From: Hemicordylus capensis
Taxonomy: Eukaryota > Chordata > Lepidosauria > Squamata > Cordylidae
Direction: 5' to 3'
Length of the DNA stretch: 64,000 bases
NCBI RefSeq assembly: GCF_027244095.1
Contig: NC_069662.1
Coordinates: 14,472,501-14,536,500, forward strand
Below are positions 55,262-64,000 of the stretch, piece by piece. Numbering within the stretch: position 1 is the first letter of the stretch; the number at the start of each line of letters is the position of its first letter. A model generated the notes under the pieces. The model was not told the origin of the DNA. It saw only the letters and a program-made list of their open reading frames with translations, and did no database searches. The translations under genes and the position numbers were made by a program.

Positions 55262-55400
55262 CTCCACTCCACCTGCATTCTGGGACCGAAGCTCAGTGGT
55301 AGAGCATCTGCTTTGCATGCAGAAGCTCCCAAGTTCATTCCCTGGCAGCATCTCCAGGTAGGGAGAGAGTCCTGCCTAAAACCTTGGAAAGCCACTGCCA
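55262..55400 (+). mobile_element. tRNA-derived SINE
   Basis: The head AGCTCAGTGGTAGAGCATC (box A) and AGTTCATTCCCTGG (box B) is followed by the body GCAGCATCTCC. That body is the same as in the 5S-headed SINEs. It lies in an intron of the TRIM gene. Confidence 0.75.
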
Positions 55401-55797
55401 GCCCGTGCAAACCAGAGAGGAGAGCAGCCCAGCTGGAGGCCACCACAGCGTGCAGCTGAGCAGAGCGTGCTGCGGGGACCTCACGAGTATGTAGCTGCTC
55501 AGAGTATGTAGCTGCTATATGTGGTGCTATATATATATATGTATGAGCCACATACTGCTATATCAGTATGTGGCTCAGAGTATGTAGCTGCTATGGCAGA
55601 AGTCACGTTCCAGGGTTGATGGGGACAGGGAGACTCCAGGCAGGAATCTCCGCACCACCTCTGCTGGTGCACAGCTCAGGAGGACACATACCCAAAGGGC
55701 AGGGCTGTTCCCAGGCTGGGTTCCCTCCTGACTTGAATGTGTCTGACTCTTTGTGATGAGCCTTTTAAAGTGCAGTGTGGGAGGAGAGGAGAGTCCT

Positions 55798-55912
55798 CCT
55801 GCAAAAGGGATGCCTGGATCAGTTGGAATTCCATGCAGATGGATTTGATCCTGGGTCTTCTTGGCCTCGGTCTAACACCCTAACCACTACACCATGCTGC
55901 CTTTGACATTGA
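55798..55912 (-). mobile_element. tRNA-derived SINE (second type)
   Basis: The complement reads GGTGTAGTGGTTAGGGTG (box A) and GGATCAAATCC (box B). The cloverleaf is not intact and the sequence runs on as a SINE, so it is not a tRNA gene. Confidence 0.65.
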
Positions 55913-56295
55913 TAAAACAATGGTGAAATAAGCCTTAGAATAGGAAGCCTCATTCTCCCAGTGAGACAGTAAAACAACAACAACATCACAGAACATGCAG
56001 AGTTCTGGTCTTAGTTTGACATTTGACAGCAAGCTAACATGCCAGTATAGTCTCACCATTAAAGCTGCTGCTATTCTGTCAGGCCACATGAAATGTTCTT
56101 GCCTTAATCTGAGAGTTGACTCTTTCTGGCAGTTGCACGGCTTTGCAATCTGCAAGGATCTCTGCCTGAGCTTTTTTTTTTTTAAGTTGACATGATTCAA
56201 TTTTGACAACTTAATTTGTGCCCTTTAATTTATAAAAATAGCTTTACTAAAAAAATAAATTGGTTTAAAAAAATAATCATCATGCTGATACTTAC

Positions 56296-56420
56296 AAGGT
56301 CTCAGAAATGGCAGCATCTCTCTCCACACCAAATACTGAATGGGCCCCTTAAACTGGCCCAAACTGAAGCCACGAGAGACCACAGGCAATGTGGAGCCCT
56401 TTTCCTCCGTGGGGCAATAC
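56296..56420 (-). CDS. TRIM-family gene, 125-nt exon
   Basis: This exon links the coiled coil and the B30.2 domain. With the last two bases of the micro-exon it reads KYCPTEEKGSTLPVVSRG, then GQFKGPIQYLVWREMLPFL. The FKGPxQYxVWxEM motif is typical of TRIM and butyrophilin proteins. The acceptor is ttgcag and the donor gtaagt. It ends in phase 1. Confidence 0.9.
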
Positions 56421-57352
56421 CTGCAAAGGAGGAACCATAAAGGTTAACAGGAGATAGAGGATGTATAAATGCATGCGAAAACCCATTCTTTATCCCCATC
56501 TAGTGGTGAAATATGGGAGTGCTGCAGTTTTAATGCTCTTTTACCCCCTTTTAGTCTATGGCCACATTTGCACGTAACTCAGAACCACAGTTGAAAAGGC
56601 CTGCGGTTCCATGGACATTACATCCAAATGCAGGGAATTGCAGTCAGGCAGGGCGACGAAACCGAGGATTCAAGATTGGGATTCCAATCTGAACCCTCGA
56701 GTTGAATGAAGGTTTGTCACCTCAACTCAAGTTTCCCAGCAGCCTGCAGTACATCTGGATTTGTAACCACAGGCTGCAGGCCCTGGAACTGGAGTTGAGA
56801 AAGGAAGCTCCTCCCTCAGATCCAGCCCGATTGGCTGTGTGAGCTGTCCTTCTATCAAAAAGGAAACCCACACAGCCAGCTCCCCCGGCTCTCTGAAGTC
56901 TCGCTGACTGCAGAGAGGCTGCTCCCCTGAATGTCTGAAGTCGGATGGGAGGTACAGAACCATGGGTTCATTGGACCCGCAGTTCCGTGCCCCCCTCCCC
57001 CCACTCTCCCATCCGTGCTTCTAGTTGGCAATCGTGTGAACTCCAAGATCAAGGTAGGAGGAGGGAAGAGTGATCGTGTGGGAGGCAGGAGATGGATAGG
57101 ACAGGCACAGCCTACCCACATTCTGTCCCCAGCATTTTGCCAAGGGTGGGCAAAAAGCTATCCTACCCAGCTCCCGCCACCCATACGATCACACACCCCT
57201 CATCTTACCTTGGAGTTCACAAGACTGCTGATAGGCACTGTGCCTGGCTTTCCTACCCTAAGCCCTCGCTCTAACCGGATTTTGACCATGAGAACATGCC
57301 TCGTATATGTGTGGGAAAGGAATGAGAAACAGAGGCTATGAGGTCTACTCAC

Positions 57353-57375
57353 TTGTCTGTGAAGGCTTTGATTCC
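57353..57375 (-). CDS. TRIM-family gene, 23-nt micro-exon
   Basis: GGAATCAAAGCCTTCACAGA starts the exon, which encodes GIKAFTD plus two bases. It lies between ttcacag and gtgagt. A 23-nt exon at this place is the standard structure of TRIM genes. Its phase (0 to 2) joins both neighbours exactly. Confidence 0.9.
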
Positions 57376-57918
57376 CTGTGAAAAGAGAAACCAAGAATTA
57401 ACAGAGGAAGTCTAGTTGTTAAGAATACTTTCCTTTCTTGGTCTACATTGAAACTCCTTAAAACCAGACAACCAAAATAGGTTGTAATGCCCCAGCCAAG
57501 GTCTAATAGAATTGCCTTTTATCCAAAACAGCAGTCTGAAATGACATTGGCCTTTTGTGCAGCAGCATCACATAGCTGGCAAGTCATTATTAGATGACAT
57601 TCTACTATAACTTTAGGACTTTCTCAGGAGACAAAGTGCTTGGCTGGTTTCCTTCTGTTGTGCATTTACACTCTTGGCTTTCCTTTCTCCATGTTCAATG
57701 ATTTTTCATCCATTTCTGTCAAGTGCTCTTTTATCCTTTTTAATGGCCTGTATTCCAGTGGATAATGGTCACCTTGGAAGTATAAAACTGTTCTCTGAAG
57801 TGTTTGCAGTTCTTCCAGACTTTACACAGAGTTCGACACACTTTCAAACAGTGTTGTGCCGATGGGTCCTTCCTTAGTCGATGACAAACCCATACACCTT
57901 TCCATCATTTATATAATG

Positions 57919-58035
57919 CAGGGGTTCCCAAACTGTGGTCCTCCAGAAGTTGCTGGTCTACAATTAAACTGTGGCTAGGGATGATGGGAGCTGTAGTTCA
58001 GCAACATCTGGAGGGTCACAGGTCAGGAACTCCTG
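57919..58035. mobile_element. Palindromic hAT MITE
   Basis: The ends are CAGGGGTTCCCAAACTGTGG and CACAGGTCAGGAACTCCTG. Flanks ATATAATG and ATGTAATG match at 7 of 8. It lies in the TRIM gene intron. Confidence 0.85.
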
Positions 58036-58372
58036 ATGTAATGTATCCTCAGTACAGGATATAGAATGTGTTGGGTCAGAACTGGGGACCTCCCTCCACA
58101 CAATCCCATTTTGAAATGGAGACTATCACTAGAGACTCCAGGGAACCCTTACAGACAGGGGCAGCCTTTTCATGAGACAGGGTGAGGCAGTCACCTTTGG
58201 CTCAGGTACGAGGGGGCAGCAAGAACTAGCCTCCCCTCACCACGGACATTGCATCATGGGCATCCCTGCCACAGCCCTCGCTCACCCCACTGGGGCACAC
58301 TGGTTCATTTCCCCTTCTTTGCCCTGCTCAAGCACACCAGGAACACCCCTGACTTGACAGCCTACTACTGGA

Positions 58373-58530
58373 ACATAGGAAGCTGCTGTTTACTGAGTCA
58401 GACCATTGGTCCACCCAGCTGAGTACTGTCAACACTGACTGGCAGTAGCTCTCCAAGATTTCAGGCAGGAGTCTCTCCTAACCCTACCGTAAGATGCCAG
58501 GGACTGAACCGGGGACTTTCTGCATGCAGA
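58373..58530 (-). mobile_element. tRNA-headed SINE
   Basis: The complement ends in GCAGCTTCCTATGTTCC, with the shared body CAGGCAGGAGTC and a head with GGTTCAGTCCC (box B). It abuts a 5S-headed copy at 58534. Confidence 0.72.
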
Positions 58531-58533
58531 GCA

Positions 58534-58855
58534 GATAAGCTGCCTTACACCGAATCAGATCACTGGTCCATCTAGCATTGTCTGCATAGACTGGCAATGG
58601 CTTCTCCAAGGCTTCTCCAGGCAGGAGTGTCTCTCAGCCCTACATTGGAGATGCCAAGGAGGGAACTTGGAACCTTCTGCATGCAAGCAGGCAGATGATC
58701 TTCCAAGAGCAGCCCCATCCGCTAAGGGGAATATCTTCCAGTGCTCATGCATGTAGTCTCCCATTCAAATGCGAATTGGGGTGGACCCTGCTTAGCAAAG
58801 GGGACAATTCATGCTTGCTGCCACAAGACCAGCAATCCTCCAGCTCTCTCTACCC
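58534..58855 (-). mobile_element. 5S rRNA-derived SINE, near full length
   Basis: Read on the minus strand: head GAGAGAGCTGGAGGATTGC, then AGCAAGCATGAATTGTCCCC, GCTAAGCAGGGTCCACCCC and GAATGGGAGACTACATGCAT, then the body and GGTGTAAGGCAGCTTAT tail. It defines the full length of the family (about 320 bp). Confidence 0.82.
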
Positions 58856-58952
58856 CTGAGCTACGCGAGTTGCCACTACCTCAACAGTGTGGCCAGAAAA
58901 TGCTGAGCATCCACTTGAAGATGGCGGGGGAGCGCCATCTTATCCTTTTTAA

Positions 58953-59293
58953 TTATTTTTGCACATATATCCCATTCTTCCTCCAAAGAGCCCAGAGCGG
59001 TGTACAAGGTCGTGCATATCTTCACAACAACCCTGTTTGGTAGGCAGGGCTGTCCTTAGGGCATGGCAAGCAGGGCGACCGCCCTGGGCTCTTTTAGCCC
59101 CCATTAGAATTAAGTGGAAGGGGGCCCCATATTGGCTGATTTGCCCTGGGCCCAACACCCCGCCAGGGCTCTCTAAGGACAGTCCTGGACATAAGTTAGG
59201 CTGAGAGATGTGACTGACCCGGAGTCATCCAGTGAGTCACATGGTTGAATGGGGATTTGAATTCAGGTCTCCCTGGTCCTAATCCAACACTCC
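58953..59293 (-). mobile_element. tRNA-derived SINE with L2-like tail, holding a MITE
   Basis: The complement has a box-B-like CTGAATTCAAATCCCC, the body GTGACTCACTGGATGACTC, and a tail GTACACCGCTCTGGGCTC like L2. At 59045-59187 it is interrupted by an element with inverted ends CAGGGCTGTCCTTAG and CTAAGGACAGTCCTG (143 bp). The target duplication of that insert is unclear. Confidence 0.68.
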
Positions 59294-59335
59294 AGATTCA
59301 CCCCTGCCTACAGACTCATCGGGAAACACACTTAC

Positions 59336-59569
59336 CTTGAGGAAGATTTCAGGGTCCTGATGATCAAGCCAGGCTTGGATTTTGGCCACTTGTTCCTCAG
59401 CCGCACGGATCTGCTCTTGCCCGTTGCGCTGGTTCCTCTCCAGTTCACTGAGGAGCAGCTCTTCCTCACGCCGGATCTCCCTCCTCATGGCTGCCTCCTT
59501 CTCCTGGAGCCACTGGTGGAGCTCGATGAACTGGGCCGAGAGATGCTGCTCCAGTCTGAGCCGCTGGGC
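59336..59569 (-). CDS. TRIM-family gene, coiled-coil exon (234 nt)
   Basis: Between the acceptor cttcccag and the donor gtaagt lie 78 codons in phase 0. They read AQRLRLEQHLSAQFIELHQW, then LQEKEAAMRREIRREEELLL, SELERNQRNGQEQIRAAEEQ and WLDHQDPEIFLK. The strong heptad pattern rich in E, L, Q and R is the TRIM coiled coil, which makes antiparallel dimers. The usual exon length in this family is 231 nt; here it is one codon longer. Confidence 0.9.
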
Positions 59570-59837
59570 CTGGGAAGGGGACGGAAAGAAAGACGCAAGA
59601 GGAGGGCGTGGATGCCCCATCTCTGACCCAGCAGCACCGTTAGTCGGAAGGAAGTCTCAGGACTTCTCTCCATTCTCTTCCATGAGTAGAGGAACATGGG
59701 CCATGTTCGTAAAATGGCAGAATAGGTCACCTTGGACTGCAGGCAAGGTGAGAAAGTTAATCAAGAAGCTAGAGGAAGCCTTGTGTTGCCACAAGGGCAT
59801 CAGGGGTTTAGAATGCACACATACTAAAAAAATCATT

Positions 59838-60110
59838 CCATTGTGGTAAAGTGTGCTGTCAAGTCGGTGTCGACTCCTGGCTCCCACAGAGCCCCGTGGT
59901 TGTCTTTGGTAGGATACAGGAGGGGTTGACCATTGCCTCCTCCCGTGCAGTATGAGATGATGCCTTTCAGCATCTTCCTATATCGCTGCAGCCCAATATA
60001 GGTGTTTCCCATAGTCTGGGGAAAATACCAGAGGGGATTTGAACTGGCAACCTCTGGCTTGCTAGTCAAGTCAGTTCCCTGATGTGCCATTAGGTGGTAC
60101 CATTGTGCCG
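59838..60110 (-). mobile_element. Sauria SINE
   Basis: The Bov-B-like tail complement GTCGGTGTCGACTCCTGG lies at the low end, then CCATTGCCTCCTCCCGTGC. The tRNA-like head lies at the high end (GATTTGAACTGGCAACCTC is the box B complement). It is nearly complete and lies in a TRIM intron. Confidence 0.85.
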
Positions 60111-60334
60111 CCATTGTGGAGCTAGCCTTTTATAGCAGTTTGTGTAGAAGATTTCCTTAGAACGAGTCACAGGTTGATCGAGTATATCTGTGTGTGAACA
60201 GAAATCACCTAGTCAAGCCTGATCAGAATCAAAGTCAGGATCAAGGTGCCAAGGATTGATTGACAGAGCCTTCTCTCATTCAACCAATCCCAGGTAAGCA
60301 ACCCTGCCTGCTTATTTACTTCAACCTCCAGCAC

Positions 60335-60503
60335 CAGGGGCGTAGCTAGGGGAGAGGGGGCCCGTGTTCATCCCTCTCTCGGGCGGCCCCCCAGAGTGAG
60401 GGAGACAATGAAGAAAATAGGGATGGATGGAGCTGGAGGGCCCTCAGGAGCTGGGGGCCCCATGTTCTTTTAACCCTTTCGTTCAATTATAGCTACGCCC
60501 CTG
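60335..60503. mobile_element. hAT-type MITE of the CAGNGGYGTA family, complete
   Basis: The ends CAGGGGCGTAGCTAGGG and TATAGCTACGCCCCTG are near-perfect inverted repeats. The 8-bp target duplication TCCAGCAC is perfect (60327-60334 and 60504-60511). At 169 bp it fixes the boundaries of this family. Confidence 0.94.
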
Positions 60504-60851
60504 TCCAGCACGTATCACTATGAAGCCTTATCTCTGGTACTCACTGGGAAGGTCTCAGTTCCCCTAGTAAAATCACCATCCTTTCACCTAACAGGCCAAG
60601 AGTCAACACTCTCCATCTGCAATAATGTATCTCCTGTGATTTCATCTCCATTTGAACCATCAGCTGCCTGCAATCTCCTTCCTCCTTACATGCGAGTTAT
60701 TTGCATGCTTTAGAAGAAATAAAACCACTTAAAACTAATTGAGATTCTTGATTGTTCAAGTTTGACACTTAGTGAGGTCGCTAAGATGCTCATTACAAGC
60801 CCCGGGGTAAAACCTGTGGAGGACAAAGACAGGAAGGAGGATCAGACTCAC

Positions 60852-60947
60852 TGTGATTTCTGGAACTTTCTGGGCACTCTGATCTTGCAGTGATTTTGCT
60901 GCTTGAGCTTTGGATTCCAGGGATGTTTGAGCAGCTGATAAGATCTC
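60852..60947 (-). CDS. TRIM-family gene, 96-nt exon
   Basis: This exon of exactly 96 nt lies between the acceptor cccctcag and the donor gtgagt. It reads EILSAAQTSLESKAQAAKSL, then QDQSAQKVPEIT, the beginning of the coiled coil. The 96-nt exon followed by the coiled-coil exon and a 23-nt micro-exon is the TRIM signature. The RING and B-box exon should lie upstream, to the right of 64000; none was found in 60948-64000. Confidence 0.85.
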
Positions 60948-61500
60948 CTGAGGGGAAATACAGACACCGCACAGTATAAGAGCAAGTGGAAAGATTTATT
61001 TATTCGCACAGGGGTTCTCAAATGTGAATATCCATATGTCAGGGGTCAAGAAATATTGGACCAGACAGGCAAAAAAATAAATAAATTACTTGTCAAGCTA
61101 TGTTGGTACATTACCCGTCAGGATATTTTTTGCTCGTCAGACATCATTTTCCACTTGTCACAGACAAGTAGACTAGTGGATTTCCTGAGCCCTGGTCATA
61201 GTATCTATAAAGGCACGACTTTCTACTTGGCAATTAGGAACAAAATGCTTCCAGGATAAGTTGGATGATAACCAAAAGAAGTGATCCAGTTCCTCCCTCC
61301 TCCCATACATTTATAAGGGATCAGATTGCTCACTTCCACTATAAGCCATAATTTCTTGAGTGCAGCCCTGCATCAGAATGTACAGAGTAACTAGTGTTGG
61401 TTTAATTGCACTTAAACACTTAAAAGACACCACCCTCAACCTTTACACCTATGTTTACTTTTATTTTGTTTAATATTGTGTTTGTGCTTTTAAACTGTAT
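60948..61500. other. TRIM intron sequence
   Basis: Nothing recognised. No RING-type Cys/His pattern on the minus strand. Confidence 0.5.
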
Positions 61501-62280
61501 TTTTTTAAAGCATAAGTCATTTTTTAAAATTTATCTTACTGCTAAATTTCTATACCACCTTTCATTAAAATGCACAATATAACCATAAAAGATACAGAGC
61601 AGCAGCAATAGGAACAATCATATAAAAGCCTGAACAAAAAGTCAAGATTTCACATGCTTTCTAAAAACTGTGATGGAGACTGAGGAGCAGGTGGCCACTG
61701 GGAGAGCATTCCAGAGTCTGGGGGCAACAACTGAGAAGGCCCTGTCCCTCGTGTATGACAGTCAAGCCTCCCCCATTGTCAGCACCTGGAGCAGAGCCCC
61801 GCCAGATGGCCTCATCAAGCGGGCAGCAACCTTTGAGAGCAGGTGGTCCCGCAGGTATGCAGGGCCCAAACTGTTAAGAGCTTTAAAGGTTAAACCCAGC
61901 ACCTTGAATTGGACCTGGAAACAAATTGGCAGGTAGTGCAGCTCTTTCAAAATGGGTATTATATGATCCCACCGGGGAGCTCCAGATAAAATCCTGGCTG
62001 CTGCATTTTGCACTAGCTGCAGTTTCCAGATATTCTTCAAGGGCGGTCCCATGCAGGGTGCGCGACACGGTCATCCAGGGGTGACATGACTAAAGTGTGG
62101 GTAAATTGTGGCCCGATCCGCCTTCTCGAGAAAGGGACGCAGCTGGTGCATTAGCCAATGCTGTGCAAAGGCACCCCTGGCCACCACCTCCACCTGAGCT
62201 TTTGAAAGCAGAGCCGGGTCCAGCAATACCCCCAAGCTTATGATCTCACAAAGGTAGGTTAAAATATATTTTAATGCATG
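61501..62280 (-). mobile_element. L2-type LINE 3' part
   Basis: The minus strand reads QVEVVARGAFAQHWLMHQLR, then LQLVQNAAARILSGAPR, ELHYLPICFQVQFKVLGLTF and KALNSLGPAYLRDHLL. The 3' tail at the low end reads TATACCACCTTTCATT. It is broken and 5'-truncated. Confidence 0.85.
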
Positions 62281-62754
62281 CAAAACTGGAACAGCTGTCC
62301 AGTAGACAGCTATGACTCACCTAATTTCAATAAGACACTCATGGGGAGATGACAGGTAAATTCCATGCCAGGATGACACACTGATCTTTGAAATGCAGCC
62401 CGCTCTGGGGCGTGGCAGTCAGGGGAGACATTTAGACATGCACTGCCAGTGCACAGCACCTATTTGGCGATATCTGGGATGACAGTGTGGGACACCCAGA
62501 CAAGGTTGCATATCTGGCATTGTGTCACAGTCAGAAACCAAGTCTCATGAAACAAGACATTTTAAGGTGAGTAAAAGTCAGGAGTTAAGTGAGTAATTCT
62601 GAGGTCCATGAAAATCACAGAATAAATAAGCTACATGTGCAAGTTAATCATGTGGTACAGCCTGCTGGGATTTCACTATTCCAGATTGAAGGTGGTGAAT
62701 TGGTTCTTTCTCAACCACCTGGGCGGGGGGGTGGGGCGGGTGGTATCACACACC
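62281..62754. other. Spacer
   Basis: Nothing recognised. Confidence 0.4.
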
Positions 62755-62933
62755 TTAAGTGGCACAGTGGGGAAATGTTGGACTAACAAGCAGAAGGTTG
62801 CCGGTTTGAATCCCCGCTGGTACTATATCGGGCAGCAGCGATATAGGAAAATGCTGAAAGGCATCATCTCATACTGCGTGGGAGGAGGCAATGGTAAACC
62901 CCTCCTGTTTTCCACCAATTGACTCGACGGCAC

Positions 62934-62935
<2 letters not shown>
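62755..62935 (+). mobile_element. Sauria SINE, internally deleted
   Basis: The head has GGTTTGAATCCCCGCTGG (box B). The body reads ATATAGGAAAATGCTGAAAG and GGAGGAGGCAATGG. The tail jumps to TTGACTCGACGGCACAC, so about 50 nt before the tail are lost. A long microsatellite follows. Confidence 0.85.
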
Positions 62936-62937
<2 letters not shown>

Positions 62938-63010
<73 letters not shown>

Positions 63011-63011
63011 T
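62938..63011. repeat. (CT)n(TA)n(CA)n compound microsatellite
   Basis: Consecutive CT, TA and CA tracts lie directly at the SINE 3' end, which suggests growth from the SINE tail. Confidence 0.95.
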
Positions 63012-63205
63012 TTTAATTAGATTTGTTAGTTTAAATACTTCTAATGTTGGGTTTTAAATGATTTAAATGTTAACTATTTTAATGTTTAAATGATTTTAAT
63101 TATTTTATTGATTTTAACGTTTAAATGATTTTAATTGTAAACTGCCCAGAGATGCAAGTTTGGGGCAGTATAGAAATGTGTTCAATAAATATGTAAATGC
63201 ATAAG
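63012..63205 (+). mobile_element. L2-type LINE 3' end
   Basis: The tail AAACTGCCCAGAGATGCAAG and CAGTATAGAAATGTGTTC is followed by AATAAAT, as in the 51765 copy. Confidence 0.65.
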
Positions 63206-63644
63206 GATCATCAGGGAGGAAAAGCCAGCTCTCTTCCTGATGTGCTAGTTTACCACATGCAGGGTAGGGTTTTTGTTTTTGTTTTTAAGTTGAGTGAATT
63301 TAAATATTCAGACTCCTATTCAGTGTGAAGTGATACAGTCCCAAAAGGGCTGAACCACATTATTATTCATAATACATAGATCAGATCCAAGATACGTGCC
63401 CGACAGAGATAATTTTGACTCCATTGTGACAGCCCAGCAATATCTGACACACCCCTGGCCTAGCTAGCTATCTCCTGCTGCCATCACACCACTTGCATGA
63501 TCAAAAATGTCCCACACTTTTCCTCTTAGTGTGTGCAATTATTTCCACATGTGCAGGCGGGTGAAGTAACATTTGTAGGCATCTTGCTGACTTGCACAAC
63601 TTACTTTGATCCTCCTTCGGCATAGAATTCTCATTTTGCATAGA

Positions 63645-64000
63645 CCAGTGATCTTCACTCTTTTTCAAGTGGGGGCCACTTTGGCCAAAAAAGAAAAAAA
63701 AAGTTCAGTGCGAGAGCCGTTCCCCACTGCCCTGGCCTCCACTCGGTGCTTGCTGCACTTTTCTCAGTATGGGCGTGGCCTTTAAGAGAAAGTGAAGCCC
63801 GTTGAGCTCCAGTGCCATCTTGGGAGTTGCGCATGGAGTGCAGGCAAGTGTAGTCCTTCCCAAGGCTTTCCCTATGGAGCTCTATGGAGAAAGCACTGGG
63901 AAGGACTACATTTCCCAGAGCTCTGTGAACACCTTCCAGGATGACTTTGGGGCTCAACAGGACTCCATTGCTCTTTAAAGAGCCCCACCAGCTCTGGGTA
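63645..64000. mobile_element. Probable hAT-like element, left end only
   Basis: CCAGTGATCTTCACTCTTTT followed by GTGGGGGCCACTTTGGCC looks like the terminal CAGTG...TTC of hAT elements. The right end, if present, is beyond the window. The 100-codon frame on the minus strand is not a gene. Confidence 0.4.

Noticed and set aside
55262-55330. tRNA gene
   Set aside because: Box A and B are present but the cloverleaf stems do not pair and the sequence runs into a SINE body.

Overview
The window looks like a squamate reptile (lizard) chromosome. It carries chemosensory receptor genes: two type-2 vomeronasal receptor (V2R) genes, a V2R relic and two olfactory receptors (ORs). Next to them is a tripartite-motif (TRIM/B30.2) gene. 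These sit in repeats typical of squamates: L2 and CR1 LINEs, an L1 piece, Sauria SINEs with a Bov-B-like tail, a 5S rRNA-derived SINE, many hAT-type DNA elements and long TG/CA microsatellites.

Layout. 1-8064 (+): V2R gene A, exons 3 (cut by the window edge) to 6, all open, ending in a complete seven-helix exon. Its last intron holds a 4-kb hAT-like foldback element with an L2 LINE inside. 8632-9201 (+): broken half of another V2R last exon. 9225-13860: an L2 LINE split by a 2.3-kb hAT element. 18519-34574 (+): V2R gene B, all six exons with GT-AG junctions and matching phases, broken by one 8-nt frameshift in exon 3. Its introns hold a foldback hAT element carrying a 4.4-kb CR1 LINE, several short hAT elements, and a Tc1/mariner-type element carrying a solo LTR. 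36549-37526 (-) and 45873-46832 (-): two intact class II ORs. 54337-60947 (-): the last five coding exons of a TRIM gene (96, 234, 23, 125 and 551 nt). Its RING/B-box exon must lie beyond the right edge.

How the genes relate. V2Rs signal in vomeronasal neurons (Go and TRPC2 in vertebrates generally) and ORs in olfactory neurons, so this is a chemosensory cluster. The TRIM gene codes for a probable ubiquitin ligase or regulator. ORs beside TRIM/B30.2 genes recall the extended MHC class I region of mammals, but that link is inference. I found no RNA gene other than SINE-derived look-alikes and no convincing promoter. Nearly all other open frames lie in repeats or are antisense shadows. Element family names rest on terminal motifs, target duplications and protein motifs read by eye, not on a database search.
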